Positions 52,149 to 60,720 of a stretch of DNA of 64,000 nt are shown here, one piece after another; within the stretch, counting starts at the first letter, position 1; each line of letters begins with the position of its first letter. The notes under the pieces were generated by a model. It had not been told where the DNA came from. It did not search any database and was given only the letters and a program-made list of their open reading frames with translations. Source of the DNA: JACDHG01 sp963815295. GTDB lineage: Bacteria; Actinomycetota; Actinomycetes; Propionibacteriales; Nocardioidaceae. Position numbers and translations under genes: made by a program. Where the stretch lies: NCBI GenBank assembly GCA_963815295.1, contig CAWFFZ010000001.1:1-64000 (forward strand), read 5' to 3'.

Positions 52149-52787
52149 TCAGCCGCTCTGCACCAGGTTCCGGACGGATGGCGGGACGTCAATCCCGTCG
52201 CGGAGGTCGGGCGCACGCAGCGGGTCGCCGTACACCGTCGTCATCGGCACGACGCCGCCCCACGCGGGGCCTTCGATGTCGGAGTCCAGATCCTCCGGCC
52301 AGCCGTCCGACACCTTGAGCGACCAGCGGTCCAGGGGCAGCGCGAGCACGAGGGTGGCGGCGAGTTCCTTGTCGCTCGGCCGACGTACCTCCTCGGACCG
52401 TCCCGGCAGTAAGCCCTCGGTGATCGTGTCGAGCGCGGCCAGTTTCTCGTCGGCGTCGGTCAGCCGCCGGCAGGTGCCGAAGATGACGGCGCTGCGGTAG
52501 AGCATCGACGACTCGAACGCCGTCCGCGCCACCACCAGTCCGTCCACAGCAGTGACCGACAGCGCCATCGGTACGTCGGCGGCTAGTCGTCTCATCCACC
52601 CCGACCCGGTCGACCCGTGCATCAAAACGCGGTCGCGGTCACGGATCACCGCGGTCGGTATCACCACCGGCTGTCCGTCGACCACAAAGCCGACATGACC
52701 GATACGTACGTCGTCAATCAGCTTTTCGAGGACGGCACGGTCGGTCGAGGCGTACTCCGCCAGCCTGGTCAACGAGGTCAGTTCCAT
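52149..52787 (-). CDS. Flavin-nucleotide-binding PPOX-family protein
   Basis: 212 residues of the split-barrel FMN-binding family, nitroimidazole-resistance-like branch: RLAEYASTDRAVLEKLIDDV then RIGHVGFVVDGQPVVIPTAV, VLMHGSTGSGWMRRL, and SSMLYRSAVIFGTCRRLTDA. Typical members bind FMN and act on unknown substrates. Minus strand, 54 bases before the iron-permease-like gene in reading direction, possibly co-transcribed with it. Confidence 0.85.
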   Translation of the reverse strand: MELTSLTRLAEYASTDRAVLEKLIDDVRIGHVGFVVDGQPVVIPTAVIRDRDRVLMHGSTGSGWMRRLAADVPMALSVTAVDGLVVARTAFESSMLYRSAVIFGTCRRLTDADEKLAALDTITEGLLPGRSEEVRRPSDKELAATLVLALPLDRWSLKVSDGWPEDLDSDIEGPAWGGVVPMTTVYGDPLRAPDLRDGIDVPPSVRNLVQSG

Positions 52788-52891
52788 CGACGGAGCCTAT
52801 GTGTACCAAGGATCCGACGTAGGGCCGGGCGCGAATCTCGTCACTCACTGTTACGCTGCCGCCGCACTGTAGACGTGACGTGCAACACAGG

Positions 52892-52926
52892 GCTAGGGTG
52901 CGATCGATCGGCACGCGCACCCTAGC
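52892..52926. promoter_or_regulatory. 11-bp inverted repeat in the protease leader
   Basis: GCTAGGGTGCG (52892-52902) pairs exactly with CGCACCCTAGC (52916-52926), 13-base spacer, ending 62 bases before the GTG start of the M4 protease. It is a candidate operator or leader hairpin. It has no T-run, so it is not a terminator of the divergent side. Confidence 0.48.
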
Positions 52927-52988
52927 GGCTCGAGATCGCATCGCCCGCCCTGTGGCGGGATCGCACCAGCACCGGCGAGGAGCCATTC

Positions 52989-55892
52989 GTGAAACCACTC
53001 CGTCATCTCATCAGTCTGCTGATGATCTGTACCGGGCTCGTGCTCGTACAGGGATTCGGCTCATCCACCACAGCTTCTGAGGCTCCGTCCCAGAGCAAGC
53101 CCGACCCGTCCCTACTTCAGCAGCTGAAGGACTCAGCGCGCGGTTCGGTCAAGGTTGCAGGCGAGTCCGCCACCAAGAAGGCCGGCTTTATCCGCGCGGG
53201 CCTCAACGGCGACCTGCTGCCCAGCAACGACGCGCGGGCCACCGACAAGGCCGCCGCATTCCTCGGCACCTACGGCGCCCTGCTCGGCGTCACCGACTCG
53301 TCGCAGCTGCGCCAGACCGAGAGCAGCACCGACAAGTACGGCACAACCGTCGCCTACAAGCAGGTTTACAACGGCGTGCCCGTCTTCGGCGGCACGATCC
53401 TCACGCACTTTGACAGCGACGGCGACCTGACGGCAGTCAACGGCACAGCCGTCCCCAACCTTTCACTCAGCACCACGCCCGCCCTCAGCCCGAGTCAGAT
53501 CGGCCAGCGAGCGGTCCGCTACATCAAAGCTGAGCCGCCTACAAGCAGCGACGGCAAGCCTGCCGACACTGCTGGTATCCGCGCCAAGGCCACCGAGCTG
53601 ATGGTCTACCGCACCGGACTCGTCCGCGGCGACGTCGGCACCAACGAGCTCGTATACCGGGTCGAGGTCACCAACGGGGCCAACATCCGCGACATCGTGT
53701 TCATGCATGCCGGCAGTGGCAAGGTGCTCAACCGCTACTCGATGATCCACGACGCTCTCGAACGGCAGCTCTATGAAGTGAACCCCGCGACGGCACCCGT
53801 CTGGGAGGAAGGCGACGACTTCCCGGGCACACTCACCCAAGAGCAGCAGAACCTCGTTCTGGGCACCGGCGAGTCCTACCAGTTCTTCTTGAACGCGTTC
53901 GGCCGTGACTCGTATGACGCAGCCGGCGCGACGATGAGGACCGTAAACAACGATCCCCGCATTGCCTGCCCGAACGCCAACTGGAACGGCACCACGACGA
54001 ACTACTGCAACGGTGTCACGTCCGACGACGTCGTCGCTCACGAGTGGGGTCACGCCTACACCGAGCACACCAGCGATCTCATCTACCAGTGGCAGCCGGG
54101 TGCGCTCAACGAGTCCTATTCCGACATCTGGGGCGAGACCGTCGACCTGATCAACGGTCGTCAAGACGCTGACGAGACCAACCAGGTTCGCACCGTCGGA
54201 CGTTGCTCGTCGAACACGGCGGCCCTCCCTGTGCTGACGATCAACACCCCCGCCGACATCGCTCAGAACTGCCCCGCCGGCGCAGCAGCGTTCGGGCCAC
54301 GACTCACGCAGGCCGGTACGACGGGCGATGTCGTTCTGGCGGTGGACGCAGCTGACGCCGCCGGACCGTCAACCACGGACGCCTGCACGGCGATCACCAA
54401 CGGCCCGGCGGTGAGCGGCAAGATCGCAATCGTCGACCGTGGCACCTGCGGGTTCGCAGTCAAGGTCAAGAACGCCCAGAACGCCGGCGCCATAGCCGTC
54501 GTGGTGGGCAACAACACCGCCGACTTCCCTGGCAGCATGGCCGGCGTGGACCCGACGATCACCATCCCATCGCTGATGATCAGCCAGGCCCACCGCAACG
54601 TCATCACGGGCAGGCTGGCAACGGAGGCAGTAAACGTCACGTTGAAGATCGATGACAGCGTCACGGATGACTCCTTCCGCTGGCTCGTCAGTGAGGACAG
54701 CTTCGCCTTCGGCGGCGCGATCCGCGACATGTGGAACCCGAACTGCGTCAATGACCCCGGCAAGGTCACTGATGCTCAGTATCAGTGCAGCACGTCCGAC
54801 CAAGGCGGTGTCCACACCAACTCGGGAGTCCCCAACCACGGCTACGCCTTGTTGGTGGACGGCGGGACATTCAACGGGCAGACCATTAACGGCATCGGTC
54901 TGACCAGAGCCGCGCACATCTACTGGCGCGCACAGGACGTGTACCAGACGGAGACGACCGACTTCACCGACCACGCCAACGCTCTTGAGTCAGCGTGTGC
55001 CGACCTCATCGGTGGCCCCGCGCTTAACCCGCTCAGCACCGCTGGGGCCCCCGGGGAGAGCACCCCGACACCGGCACCGTTGCCGGCCGACGGGCCGATC
55101 ACTGCCGACACCTGCGCGCAAGTCAGTGCAATGATCGCGGCAGTGGAACTCCGTACGGAGCCGACTCAGTGCAACTTCCAGCCGCTATTGGCCAAGAACG
55201 CACCGAGCCTGTGTGGGGGCAACCAGGGGCGCAACACGGTGTGGAAGGAGAACTTCTCCGATGGTCTCGACGGCTGGACGCTCAGCAACACGGGTGTCTT
55301 CCCGGGTTGGTCCGACACTGCTCCTGACGGTGCTCTCAACTGGGCTGCCGAGACGGCGCTCCCCGGTGGCCGTGCCGGCACTGGCGCGTTCGCGCTGGAC
55401 CGCGGCGACGGGGCCTGTGGTGACCCCGCGACCGACGTCTCCGGTGTGATGAGCATCCAGAGCGAGCCGATCCTCATCCCGGCGTCGAACAAAAAGGGCC
55501 CGCGCCTCTCGTTCCAGCACTACGTCGCAACCGAACTCGGCTTCGACGGCGGCAACCTGAAGGTCAGCGTCAACGACGGCCCGTTCACCACGGTGCCCAA
55601 GGCGGCGTACATCTTCAACGCGCCAACCACGTTGGCGACCGTTGCTGCTGGCAACACGAGCCCGCTGGCGGGTCAGGACGGCTTCACCGGAACTGATGGT
55701 GGAGAGGTCTTCGGCAGCTGGGGTCAGTCGCAGGTCGACCTGTCCATGATCGGCGCCAGCTCTGGCGATTCGATCGAGCTTCAGTTCGACTTCGGTATGG
55801 ACGGCTGTGGCGCCATCGACGGCTGGTATGTCGACGACGTCACGGTCTCGATCTGCAAGGCGAAGAGCGCCGCTGCGCGACTGCCCGAGTAG
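52989..55892 (+). CDS. Secreted M4 (thermolysin-type) metalloprotease with inserted PA domain
   Basis: 967 residues. Signal peptide (MKPLRHLISLLMICTGLVLV, then QGFGSSTTASE), then an FTP-type propeptide (NGDLLPSNDARATDKAAAFL; TVAYKQVYNGVPVFGGTILT). Catalytic zinc site HEWGH at 351-355 with the third ligand in ALNESYSDIWGE, Glu375, 24 residues after the first His exactly as in thermolysin. A PA domain is inserted here (GKIAIVDRGTCGFAVKVKNA). Then the C-terminal catalytic half resumes: GGVHTNSGVPNHGYALL with His609, the thermolysin His231 counterpart. A C-terminal beta-sandwich (FSDGLDGWTLSNT to DGWYVDDVTVSIC) follows. GTG start with AGGAG 7 bases upstream. A strong terminator follows. Extracellular protein degradation. 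Confidence 0.93.
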   Translation: MKPLRHLISLLMICTGLVLVQGFGSSTTASEAPSQSKPDPSLLQQLKDSARGSVKVAGESATKKAGFIRAGLNGDLLPSNDARATDKAAAFLGTYGALLGVTDSSQLRQTESSTDKYGTTVAYKQVYNGVPVFGGTILTHFDSDGDLTAVNGTAVPNLSLSTTPALSPSQIGQRAVRYIKAEPPTSSDGKPADTAGIRAKATELMVYRTGLVRGDVGTNELVYRVEVTNGANIRDIVFMHAGSGKVLNRYSMIHDALERQLYEVNPATAPVWEEGDDFPGTLTQEQQNLVLGTGESYQFFLNAFGRDSYDAAGATMRTVNNDPRIACPNANWNGTTTNYCNGVTSDDVVAHEWGHAYTEHTSDLIYQWQPGALNESYSDIWGETVDLINGRQDADETNQVRTVGRCSSNTAALPVLTINTPADIAQNCPAGAAAFGPRLTQAGTTGDVVLAVDAADAAGPSTTDACTAITNGPAVSGKIAIVDRGTCGFAVKVKNAQNAGAIAVVVGNNTADFPGSMAGVDPTITIPSLMISQAHRNVITGRLATEAVNVTLKIDDSVTDDSFRWLVSEDSFAFGGAIRDMWNPNCVNDPGKVTDAQYQCSTSDQGGVHTNSGVPNHGYALLVDGGTFNGQTINGIGLTRAAHIYWRAQDVYQTETTDFTDHANALESACADLIGGPALNPLSTAGAPGESTPTPAPLPADGPITADTCAQVSAMIAAVELRTEPTQCNFQPLLAKNAPSLCGGNQGRNTVWKENFSDGLDGWTLSNTGVFPGWSDTAPDGALNWAAETALPGGRAGTGAFALDRGDGACGDPATDVSGVMSIQSEPILIPASNKKGPRLSFQHYVATELGFDGGNLKVSVNDGPFTTVPKAAYIFNAPTTLATVAAGNTSPLAGQDGFTGTDGGEVFGSWGQSQVDLSMIGASSGDSIELQFDFGMDGCGAIDGWYVDDVTVSICKAKSAAARLPE

Positions 55893-55915
55893 TCAACCAG
55901 CAAGCCTGACGAGGC

Positions 55916-55955
55916 ACGACGCTCCGCCCCGAGATTCTTCGGGGCGGAGCGTCGT
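55916..55955 (+). terminator. Intrinsic-type terminator hairpin after the M4 protease gene
   Basis: A perfect 17-bp stem: ACGACGCTCCGCCCCGA (55916-55932) and its complement (55939-55955), loop GATTCT, 24 bases after the stop. No U-tract follows, as is usual in high-GC actinobacteria. Confidence 0.78.
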
Positions 55956-55967
55956 CCACGTCGGTGA

Positions 55968-56004
55968 TCGAGCTTGTCGAGGTCGCTGGTCTCGACAAGC
56001 TCGA
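55968..56004. repeat. 14-bp inverted repeat (GAGCTTGTCGAG type)
   Basis: GAGCTTGTCGAG (55970-55981) and CTCGACAAGCTC (55991-56002), extended by two outer pairs, loop GTCGCTGGT. The word GGTCTCGACAAGCTCGACCA is the kind of dispersed palindromic sequence often seen between genes in nocardioform genomes. Only one copy lies in this window, so dispersal is an inference. Confidence 0.5.
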
Positions 56005-56033
56005 CCAGCGGAGCGGGTGGCTAGGCTGAAGAA

Positions 56034-56192
56034 ATGCGTTGGGCTCTTATCTTGCTGGGTGCCGCCCTTGCCTTAGTCGTCGTGGGTTGGATCATCAGCG
56101 CCGTCAAATGGCTCCTCGTCCTCGGCGCCGCGCTCGTCCTTGTGGGCGTGGTAGTCGGCTGGCGCCCTGACCAGCGCGCCTCGAAGTATTGA
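56034..56192 (+). CDS. Small two-helix membrane protein (52 aa)
   Basis: ATG at 56034, stop at 56192. The protein is almost entirely two hydrophobic helices, ALILLGAALALVVVGWIISA and WLLVLGAALVLVGVVVGW, joined by VK and ending RPDQRASKY. The positive-inside tail fits an integral membrane peptide. GAAGAA just upstream is a weak ribosome site. Similar tiny 'WLLVLGAALVLVG' proteins are widespread in actinobacteria without known function. Confidence 0.66.
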   Translation: MRWALILLGAALALVVVGWIISAVKWLLVLGAALVLVGVVVGWRPDQRASKY

Positions 56193-56242
56193 CGTGCCCA
56201 GATTGCCGGTTTCGAGGATTCAACGACGGGTACGTGCTGTCA

Positions 56243-56266
56243 TGTCGGGCTCGCCTGAGCCTGACA
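56243..56266 (+). terminator. Stem-loop between small membrane protein and nucleoside hydrolase genes
   Basis: TGTCGGGCTC (56243-56252) pairs with GAGCCTGACA (56257-56266) through ten pairs including one G-U, loop GCCT. It sits 50 bases after one gene and 18 before the next start. It may be a terminator of the former or a leader structure of the latter. Confidence 0.38.
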
Positions 56267-56284
56267 ACATCCGTGGGGTAGGCA

Positions 56285-57253
56285 GTGAAAGTTCATCTGG
56301 ACACCGATTTCGCCGGTGATCCCGATGACGCGTGCGCCCTCGCGATGCTGCTCGGGTGGCCGGGCGTCGAGATCACGGGGATCACGACCACCGCCGATCC
56401 GGATGGCCGGCGAGCCGCCTACGTATGTCGTCTGCTCGCCCTGACTGGAAACACCCACGTCGCGGTCGGACGCGGGGCTGGTACCTCGCTCGCGGGTCAG
56501 CCGATGGGCGGCATCCCAAACCACGATCGCTACTGGGGCGCTCCGTCGCTGCTGATGCCTCCTGACCAGGAGGTCAACACAGCGACTGCCCTGCTGTCCG
56601 AGAGCATCGAGGCCGGCGCCACCGTCGCCGCGATCGGACCGCTCACCAACCTCGCAAGGGTGGCGCGATATCGCTCTGGTGGCCTGGCCGACATCCCTGT
56701 CGTCGCCATGGGTGGGTGGTTTGAGCCTCGTCATGGCCTGCCCGGCTGGGGTCCGTCGGCGGACTGGAACATCCAGTGCGATCCTGAGGCCGCAACTGTC
56801 GTCCTCGCGCAGGCGCGACTCACCCTCGTGCCACTATCAACCACCTTGTCGGTGCAGCTGCGGCGGAGGGACCTGCCGCGGCTCGAGTCTGCCGGTGCCC
56901 TAGGAGCACTTCTTGGACGACAGGCTCTCGCGTACTGCCAAGACGAGTCCAAGACCGAGATGGCCCTTGCCCACAGGGGATTACCGGACGACCTGCTCAA
57001 CTTCCACCACGACCCCCTCGCTGCGGCAGTCGCCGCCGGCTGGACCGGTGTCACGCGACAGCAGATGCGGCTGGTGCCCCGGTATGACGGCGACTGGCTG
57101 TCATTCGATGACAACCCTGATGGCCGCCTGGTGGATGTCATCACCGACGTGGACAGCGCGAGCTTCACTGACGTGTGGCTGACGGCGGTGGCTGCTTCGT
57201 GCGTCGCGGCAGACTCAGCCGAACGGCCCATTCGGCGCCAATCGCGCGGCTGA
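56285..57253 (+). CDS. Inosine-uridine-preferring nucleoside hydrolase
   Basis: Cleaves the N-glycosidic bond of ribonucleosides; calcium-dependent, cytoplasmic. 322 residues with the family start MKVHLDTDFAGDPDDACALA (DxDxxxDDxxA calcium site, residues 6-15). Also visible: VAVGRGAGTSL, AIGPLTNLARVARY (IGPLTNLA motif) and the C-terminal metal Asp in LLNFHHDPLAAAVAAG (HDPLA). GTG start at 56285. Base preference cannot be told. Confidence 0.91.
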   Translation: MKVHLDTDFAGDPDDACALAMLLGWPGVEITGITTTADPDGRRAAYVCRLLALTGNTHVAVGRGAGTSLAGQPMGGIPNHDRYWGAPSLLMPPDQEVNTATALLSESIEAGATVAAIGPLTNLARVARYRSGGLADIPVVAMGGWFEPRHGLPGWGPSADWNIQCDPEAATVVLAQARLTLVPLSTTLSVQLRRRDLPRLESAGALGALLGRQALAYCQDESKTEMALAHRGLPDDLLNFHHDPLAAAVAAGWTGVTRQQMRLVPRYDGDWLSFDDNPDGRLVDVITDVDSASFTDVWLTAVAASCVAADSAERPIRRQSRG

Positions 57254-57341
57254 CCGCCGTCAGCACCGTCACACTAGGTAGTGCTTCGATCACACAGCGT
57301 TGCTAACTTCGGCGGCCGCTGCAGTCAACTGAAAGCGTGAC

Positions 57342-58577
57342 ATGCCCGTTTACCGCACCAGTCTTGCCGTCGCTGCGCTCGTCTTCGCGCTCGCCGCCGC
57401 CGCTTTCCCCGCCGAAGCCGGTCCGTCGACCGCCGTGCGCGCAGGGGTATCCCTTGCCGCTGACGGCGCTGCGGCATCACCTCCCGTGCCGATGCCGCGC
57501 AACCCCGATGGCCTGCCTGCGCCCACTAATCCCGGCAAGCAAGTCGACGCGTTCGCGGGCTACCAAGGCCAGATCGCCTGCCTGACCACTCCGTCCGTCG
57601 GCTTGGTGCGGCTTCGGGCGTTAGCCCTGTCGACGTACGGGCGAGGCGGCAGCAGCCCTGCCAGCACTCGCGCCTGCAGCTCCGGCAGCACCTCGGAGCA
57701 CAAGGACGGTCGGGCGTGGGATTGGATGCTCAACCACGGAAATGTCGCCGACCGTCGCGCAGCCGCCGACTTCCTGAGTTGGGTCACCGGTCGCGGACCG
57801 AGCGGCGTACGCGGAGAGATGGCCGCCCGTCTCGGCATCATGTACGTCATCTTCAACCACCGAAGCTGGTCGTCATACAACCGCGAGTGGCAGACGTACT
57901 CGGGATATGACCCTCACACCAGCCACATCCACATCTCCCTGTCGTGGAACGGCGCCCGCGCGCAGACATCGTTCTGGACCGGCCGCGTGTGGCCGGCAGA
58001 CGTCGGGCCGTGCCAGGTGTTCACGGGCCAACCCGGGGTCGTGCCAGGCAGTCGGGCGCGGACGCAGCCATGCGACCGCACGGTGATGTCGCCGCGTGGT
58101 TCGACGATGCCCTTCTCATGGTTCGGTGGCGCAGGCAGCACCGTCGCCGCAGCACAACGTTCCTTAGGGGTGAGTGCAACCGGGTCGTTCGACATCACAA
58201 CCCGGCGTGCGGTGCTGCGCTTCCAGGCGCAACACGACCTGCCCCGCACCGGCGCGCTCGACAAGCCGACCTGGGCCGCCCTGCGACCCTCCTCGGCGCG
58301 GCTGAACGCCCCCGACTGGACCAAGCGTGAAGCGTTGGACTGGGCGCGAGATGAGGCCGGCTCGCCGCGCCTGCAGCGGATGAACGCCGGCCGCGAGGTC
58401 TACGCGCTCCAGGTGGCACTCCAACTCCCGACCGTCGGGCGCACCGGCTTCTTCGGTGCCACCACCGCCGACACCGTCATCACGCTCAAGCGCGCCAACG
58501 GCCTCGCCGCCAACAGCATCGTCAACCCGGCGGTCTGGTCGCTGATTGCCGGCGACGACAACCCTGAGGGGAGCTGA
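57342..58577 (+). CDS. Secreted peptidoglycan-binding protein with VanY-like domain
   Basis: 411 residues. Signal peptide MPVYRTSLAVAALVFALAAA then AFPAEAGPS. The middle domain has SEHKDGRAWDWMLNHG and SHIHISLSW, the His/Asp/His zinc pattern of D-Ala-D-Ala carboxypeptidase-like (peptidase M15/ARB_07466-like) domains. The C-terminus carries two peptidoglycan-binding-1 repeats: GVSATGSFDITTRRAVLRFQ (about 275-320) and YALQVALQLPTVGRTGFFGA (about 350-405). It probably acts in or on the cell wall. Followed 38 bases later by the M3 peptidase gene. Confidence 0.85.
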   Translation: MPVYRTSLAVAALVFALAAAAFPAEAGPSTAVRAGVSLAADGAAASPPVPMPRNPDGLPAPTNPGKQVDAFAGYQGQIACLTTPSVGLVRLRALALSTYGRGGSSPASTRACSSGSTSEHKDGRAWDWMLNHGNVADRRAAADFLSWVTGRGPSGVRGEMAARLGIMYVIFNHRSWSSYNREWQTYSGYDPHTSHIHISLSWNGARAQTSFWTGRVWPADVGPCQVFTGQPGVVPGSRARTQPCDRTVMSPRGSTMPFSWFGGAGSTVAAAQRSLGVSATGSFDITTRRAVLRFQAQHDLPRTGALDKPTWAALRPSSARLNAPDWTKREALDWARDEAGSPRLQRMNAGREVYALQVALQLPTVGRTGFFGATTADTVITLKRANGLAANSIVNPAVWSLIAGDDNPEGS

Positions 58578-58615
58578 CATGGAGCGTTCGACCGAACTCT
58601 GGGGCTGACCGACGT

Positions 58616-60580
58616 ATGTCGGTTACCCTCTGGGCCGTGACCGACAACCAAGCTCTCACAATGCTCGAACTTCCCGCCGACCCAGCTGGGTGGTCCGACT
58701 GGATCCGACACCTCTGCGACGACAACATCGAGCAAGCGCGCCAGCGCGTGTCCGACCTCAAGCAGCTGTCCCCCTCCGACCCGGCCGCGGTGCTCGCCAC
58801 CTGGAACGAAGTCGGCATCGCCTTGCGGGCCGCCTCGTCCGCCGCCGGGCTGGTGAGCCAAGTGCATCCGGTCGAGCAGATCCGCACGCAGGCCGAGGCC
58901 GCACAACAGGCGGCCAGCAAGCTTGGCACCGATATCAACCTCGACCGCGACGTATTCGACCTGCTCTCCGCGATCGACACGCACACCGTCGATGAAGCGG
59001 CCAGCCGCGTGCTCGAGCACACCCTCCGCGACTTCCGTCGAGCCGGCGTCAACCAGGACGAGGCAACGAGAGACCGCCTCCGGGCGTTGTCCGAGGAGGA
59101 GACGCTGCTCGGACAGGAGTTCTCGAAGAACGTCCGCGACAGCGTGGGCACTGTGTCGCTCGACCCCGAGCAGCTCCAAGGCTTGCCCGAGGACTTCGTC
59201 CGCGACCATCCGGCCGGCGAGGACGGCAAGGTCCTGGTCACCACCGACTATCCGGACGCGTACCCGTTCCTCACGTTCGCCGCAGACGCCGCCGCGCGTC
59301 GCGAAATGATGCTCGCGTTCAACAACCGAGCCTGGCCGCGCAACGATGCCGTCCTCACTCAGCTACTGACACTCCGCGAGGAGCATTCGCGCCTACTCGG
59401 GTATGACGGCTGGCCCGACTTCGACGCTGAGGTCAAGATGATCGGCAGCGGCGACGCGATCGCGGCCTTCATCGACGAGATCTCAGCGTCGGCTGACGAT
59501 TCCGGCCGCCGCGACCGCGACGTCCTGTTGCAGCGACTCCAGGGTGACCACCCCGGCGCGACCGACATCGACCGAGCCGACACGACGTACTACGCCGAGG
59601 TGGTTCGCCGTGAGCAGTACGACGTCGACGCGCAGGAGGTGCGGCAGTACTTCGACTTCGCCAAGGTGCGCGCCGGCCTCCTTGACGTCACCGGCCGGCT
59701 GTTCGGCCTCGAGTACGCACCGGTCGAGGGCGCCGCAGCGTGGCACGAGGATGTGGCGGTATACGACGTCCACGCCGACGGCGAGCTACTCGGCCGCATC
59801 TACCTCGACCTGCACCCGCGCGAGGGCAAGTACAAGCATGCGGCGCAGTTCGACCTCGTCGCCGGCATCCGCGGCCGGCAACTGCCCGAGGGCGCACTTG
59901 TGTGCAACTTCCCGCGTGGGCTGATGGAACATCGCGACGTGGTCACCCTGTTCCACGAGTTCGGCCACCTCGTCCACCACACCCTCGCGGGGCGGCACGA
60001 GTGGTCAAGATTCTCCGGCGTTGCGACCGAGTGGGACTTCGTCGAGGCGCCGTCGCAGATGCTCGAGGAGTGGGCCTGGCAGGCCGACATCCTCCAGACC
60101 TTTGCCACGGATGCGTCCGGCCACCCGATTCCGTCTGATCTGGTCGACAGGATGCGGGCGGCCAACGAGTTCGGGAAGGGCTATCGGGCCCGCACCCAGA
60201 TGTTCTACGCGGCGGTCTCCTACTACCTCCACCAGAGTCGCGAGGACGACCTGACCCAGCAGGTCAGCGAGCTCCAAGCGTCGTACGACCTGTTCCCCTA
60301 CATCGAGGGGACGCACTTCTACGCGTCGTTCGGTCACCTGCAGGGCTACACGTCGGCGTACTACACGTATATGTGGAGCCTGGTGATCGCGAAGGACCTG
60401 TTCTCGGCGTTCGACCCCGACGACCTGATGGCGAGCGACGTCGCGATCCGGTACCGAGACCGGGTGCTGGCGGCAGGTGGCAGCCGGGATGCAGCCGACC
60501 TGGTCTCCGACTTCCTGGGGCGGCCTTATGACGCCGACGCGTTCAATCGCTGGCTCGCGCGGGCGCCGCAGGCCGGCTAG
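58616..60580 (+). CDS. M3-family metallopeptidase
   Basis: Thimet-oligopeptidase/dipeptidyl-carboxypeptidase-type zinc enzyme that degrades short peptides in the cytoplasm. 654 residues, zinc motif LFHEFGHLVHH (HExxH, first His about residue 447) and downstream Glu in FVEAPSQMLEEWAWQ. The C-terminal substrate-binding Tyr region is FGHLQGYTSAYYTYMWSLVI. The ATG at 58616 lies inside a small palindrome (ACCGAC/GTCGGT, 58608-58623) and lacks a ribosome site; a GTG at 58637 (MTDNQALTMLELP) may be the true start. No signal peptide is seen. Confidence 0.91.
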   Translation: MSVTLWAVTDNQALTMLELPADPAGWSDWIRHLCDDNIEQARQRVSDLKQLSPSDPAAVLATWNEVGIALRAASSAAGLVSQVHPVEQIRTQAEAAQQAASKLGTDINLDRDVFDLLSAIDTHTVDEAASRVLEHTLRDFRRAGVNQDEATRDRLRALSEEETLLGQEFSKNVRDSVGTVSLDPEQLQGLPEDFVRDHPAGEDGKVLVTTDYPDAYPFLTFAADAAARREMMLAFNNRAWPRNDAVLTQLLTLREEHSRLLGYDGWPDFDAEVKMIGSGDAIAAFIDEISASADDSGRRDRDVLLQRLQGDHPGATDIDRADTTYYAEVVRREQYDVDAQEVRQYFDFAKVRAGLLDVTGRLFGLEYAPVEGAAAWHEDVAVYDVHADGELLGRIYLDLHPREGKYKHAAQFDLVAGIRGRQLPEGALVCNFPRGLMEHRDVVTLFHEFGHLVHHTLAGRHEWSRFSGVATEWDFVEAPSQMLEEWAWQADILQTFATDASGHPIPSDLVDRMRAANEFGKGYRARTQMFYAAVSYYLHQSREDDLTQQVSELQASYDLFPYIEGTHFYASFGHLQGYTSAYYTYMWSLVIAKDLFSAFDPDDLMASDVAIRYRDRVLAAGGSRDAADLVSDFLGRPYDADAFNRWLARAPQAG

Positions 60581-60604
60581 CCAAGCGGAAGGACTGTCTC
60601 TTCT

Positions 60605-60648
60605 GTTCACCTTCCGTTCGTCCAAGTCCATTCATCGGTTCACAGAGT
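60605..60648 (+). promoter_or_regulatory. PHO box upstream of pstS
   Basis: Four consecutive 11-base units: GTTCACCTTCC, GTTCGTCCAAG, TCCATTCATCG, GTTCACAGAGT. Units one, two and four share the GTTCxC/GTTCAC core that actinobacterial PhoP binds as 11-bp direct repeats, 73 bases before the pstS start. Expected to switch the operon on in phosphate starvation. Confidence 0.72.
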
Positions 60649-60720
60649 CTCTCTAGCGTCGGGAGCGACAGGCGCGTCAGCCCTGTCACCACGCACGCGT
60701 TACGAGAGGCAACCATCACT

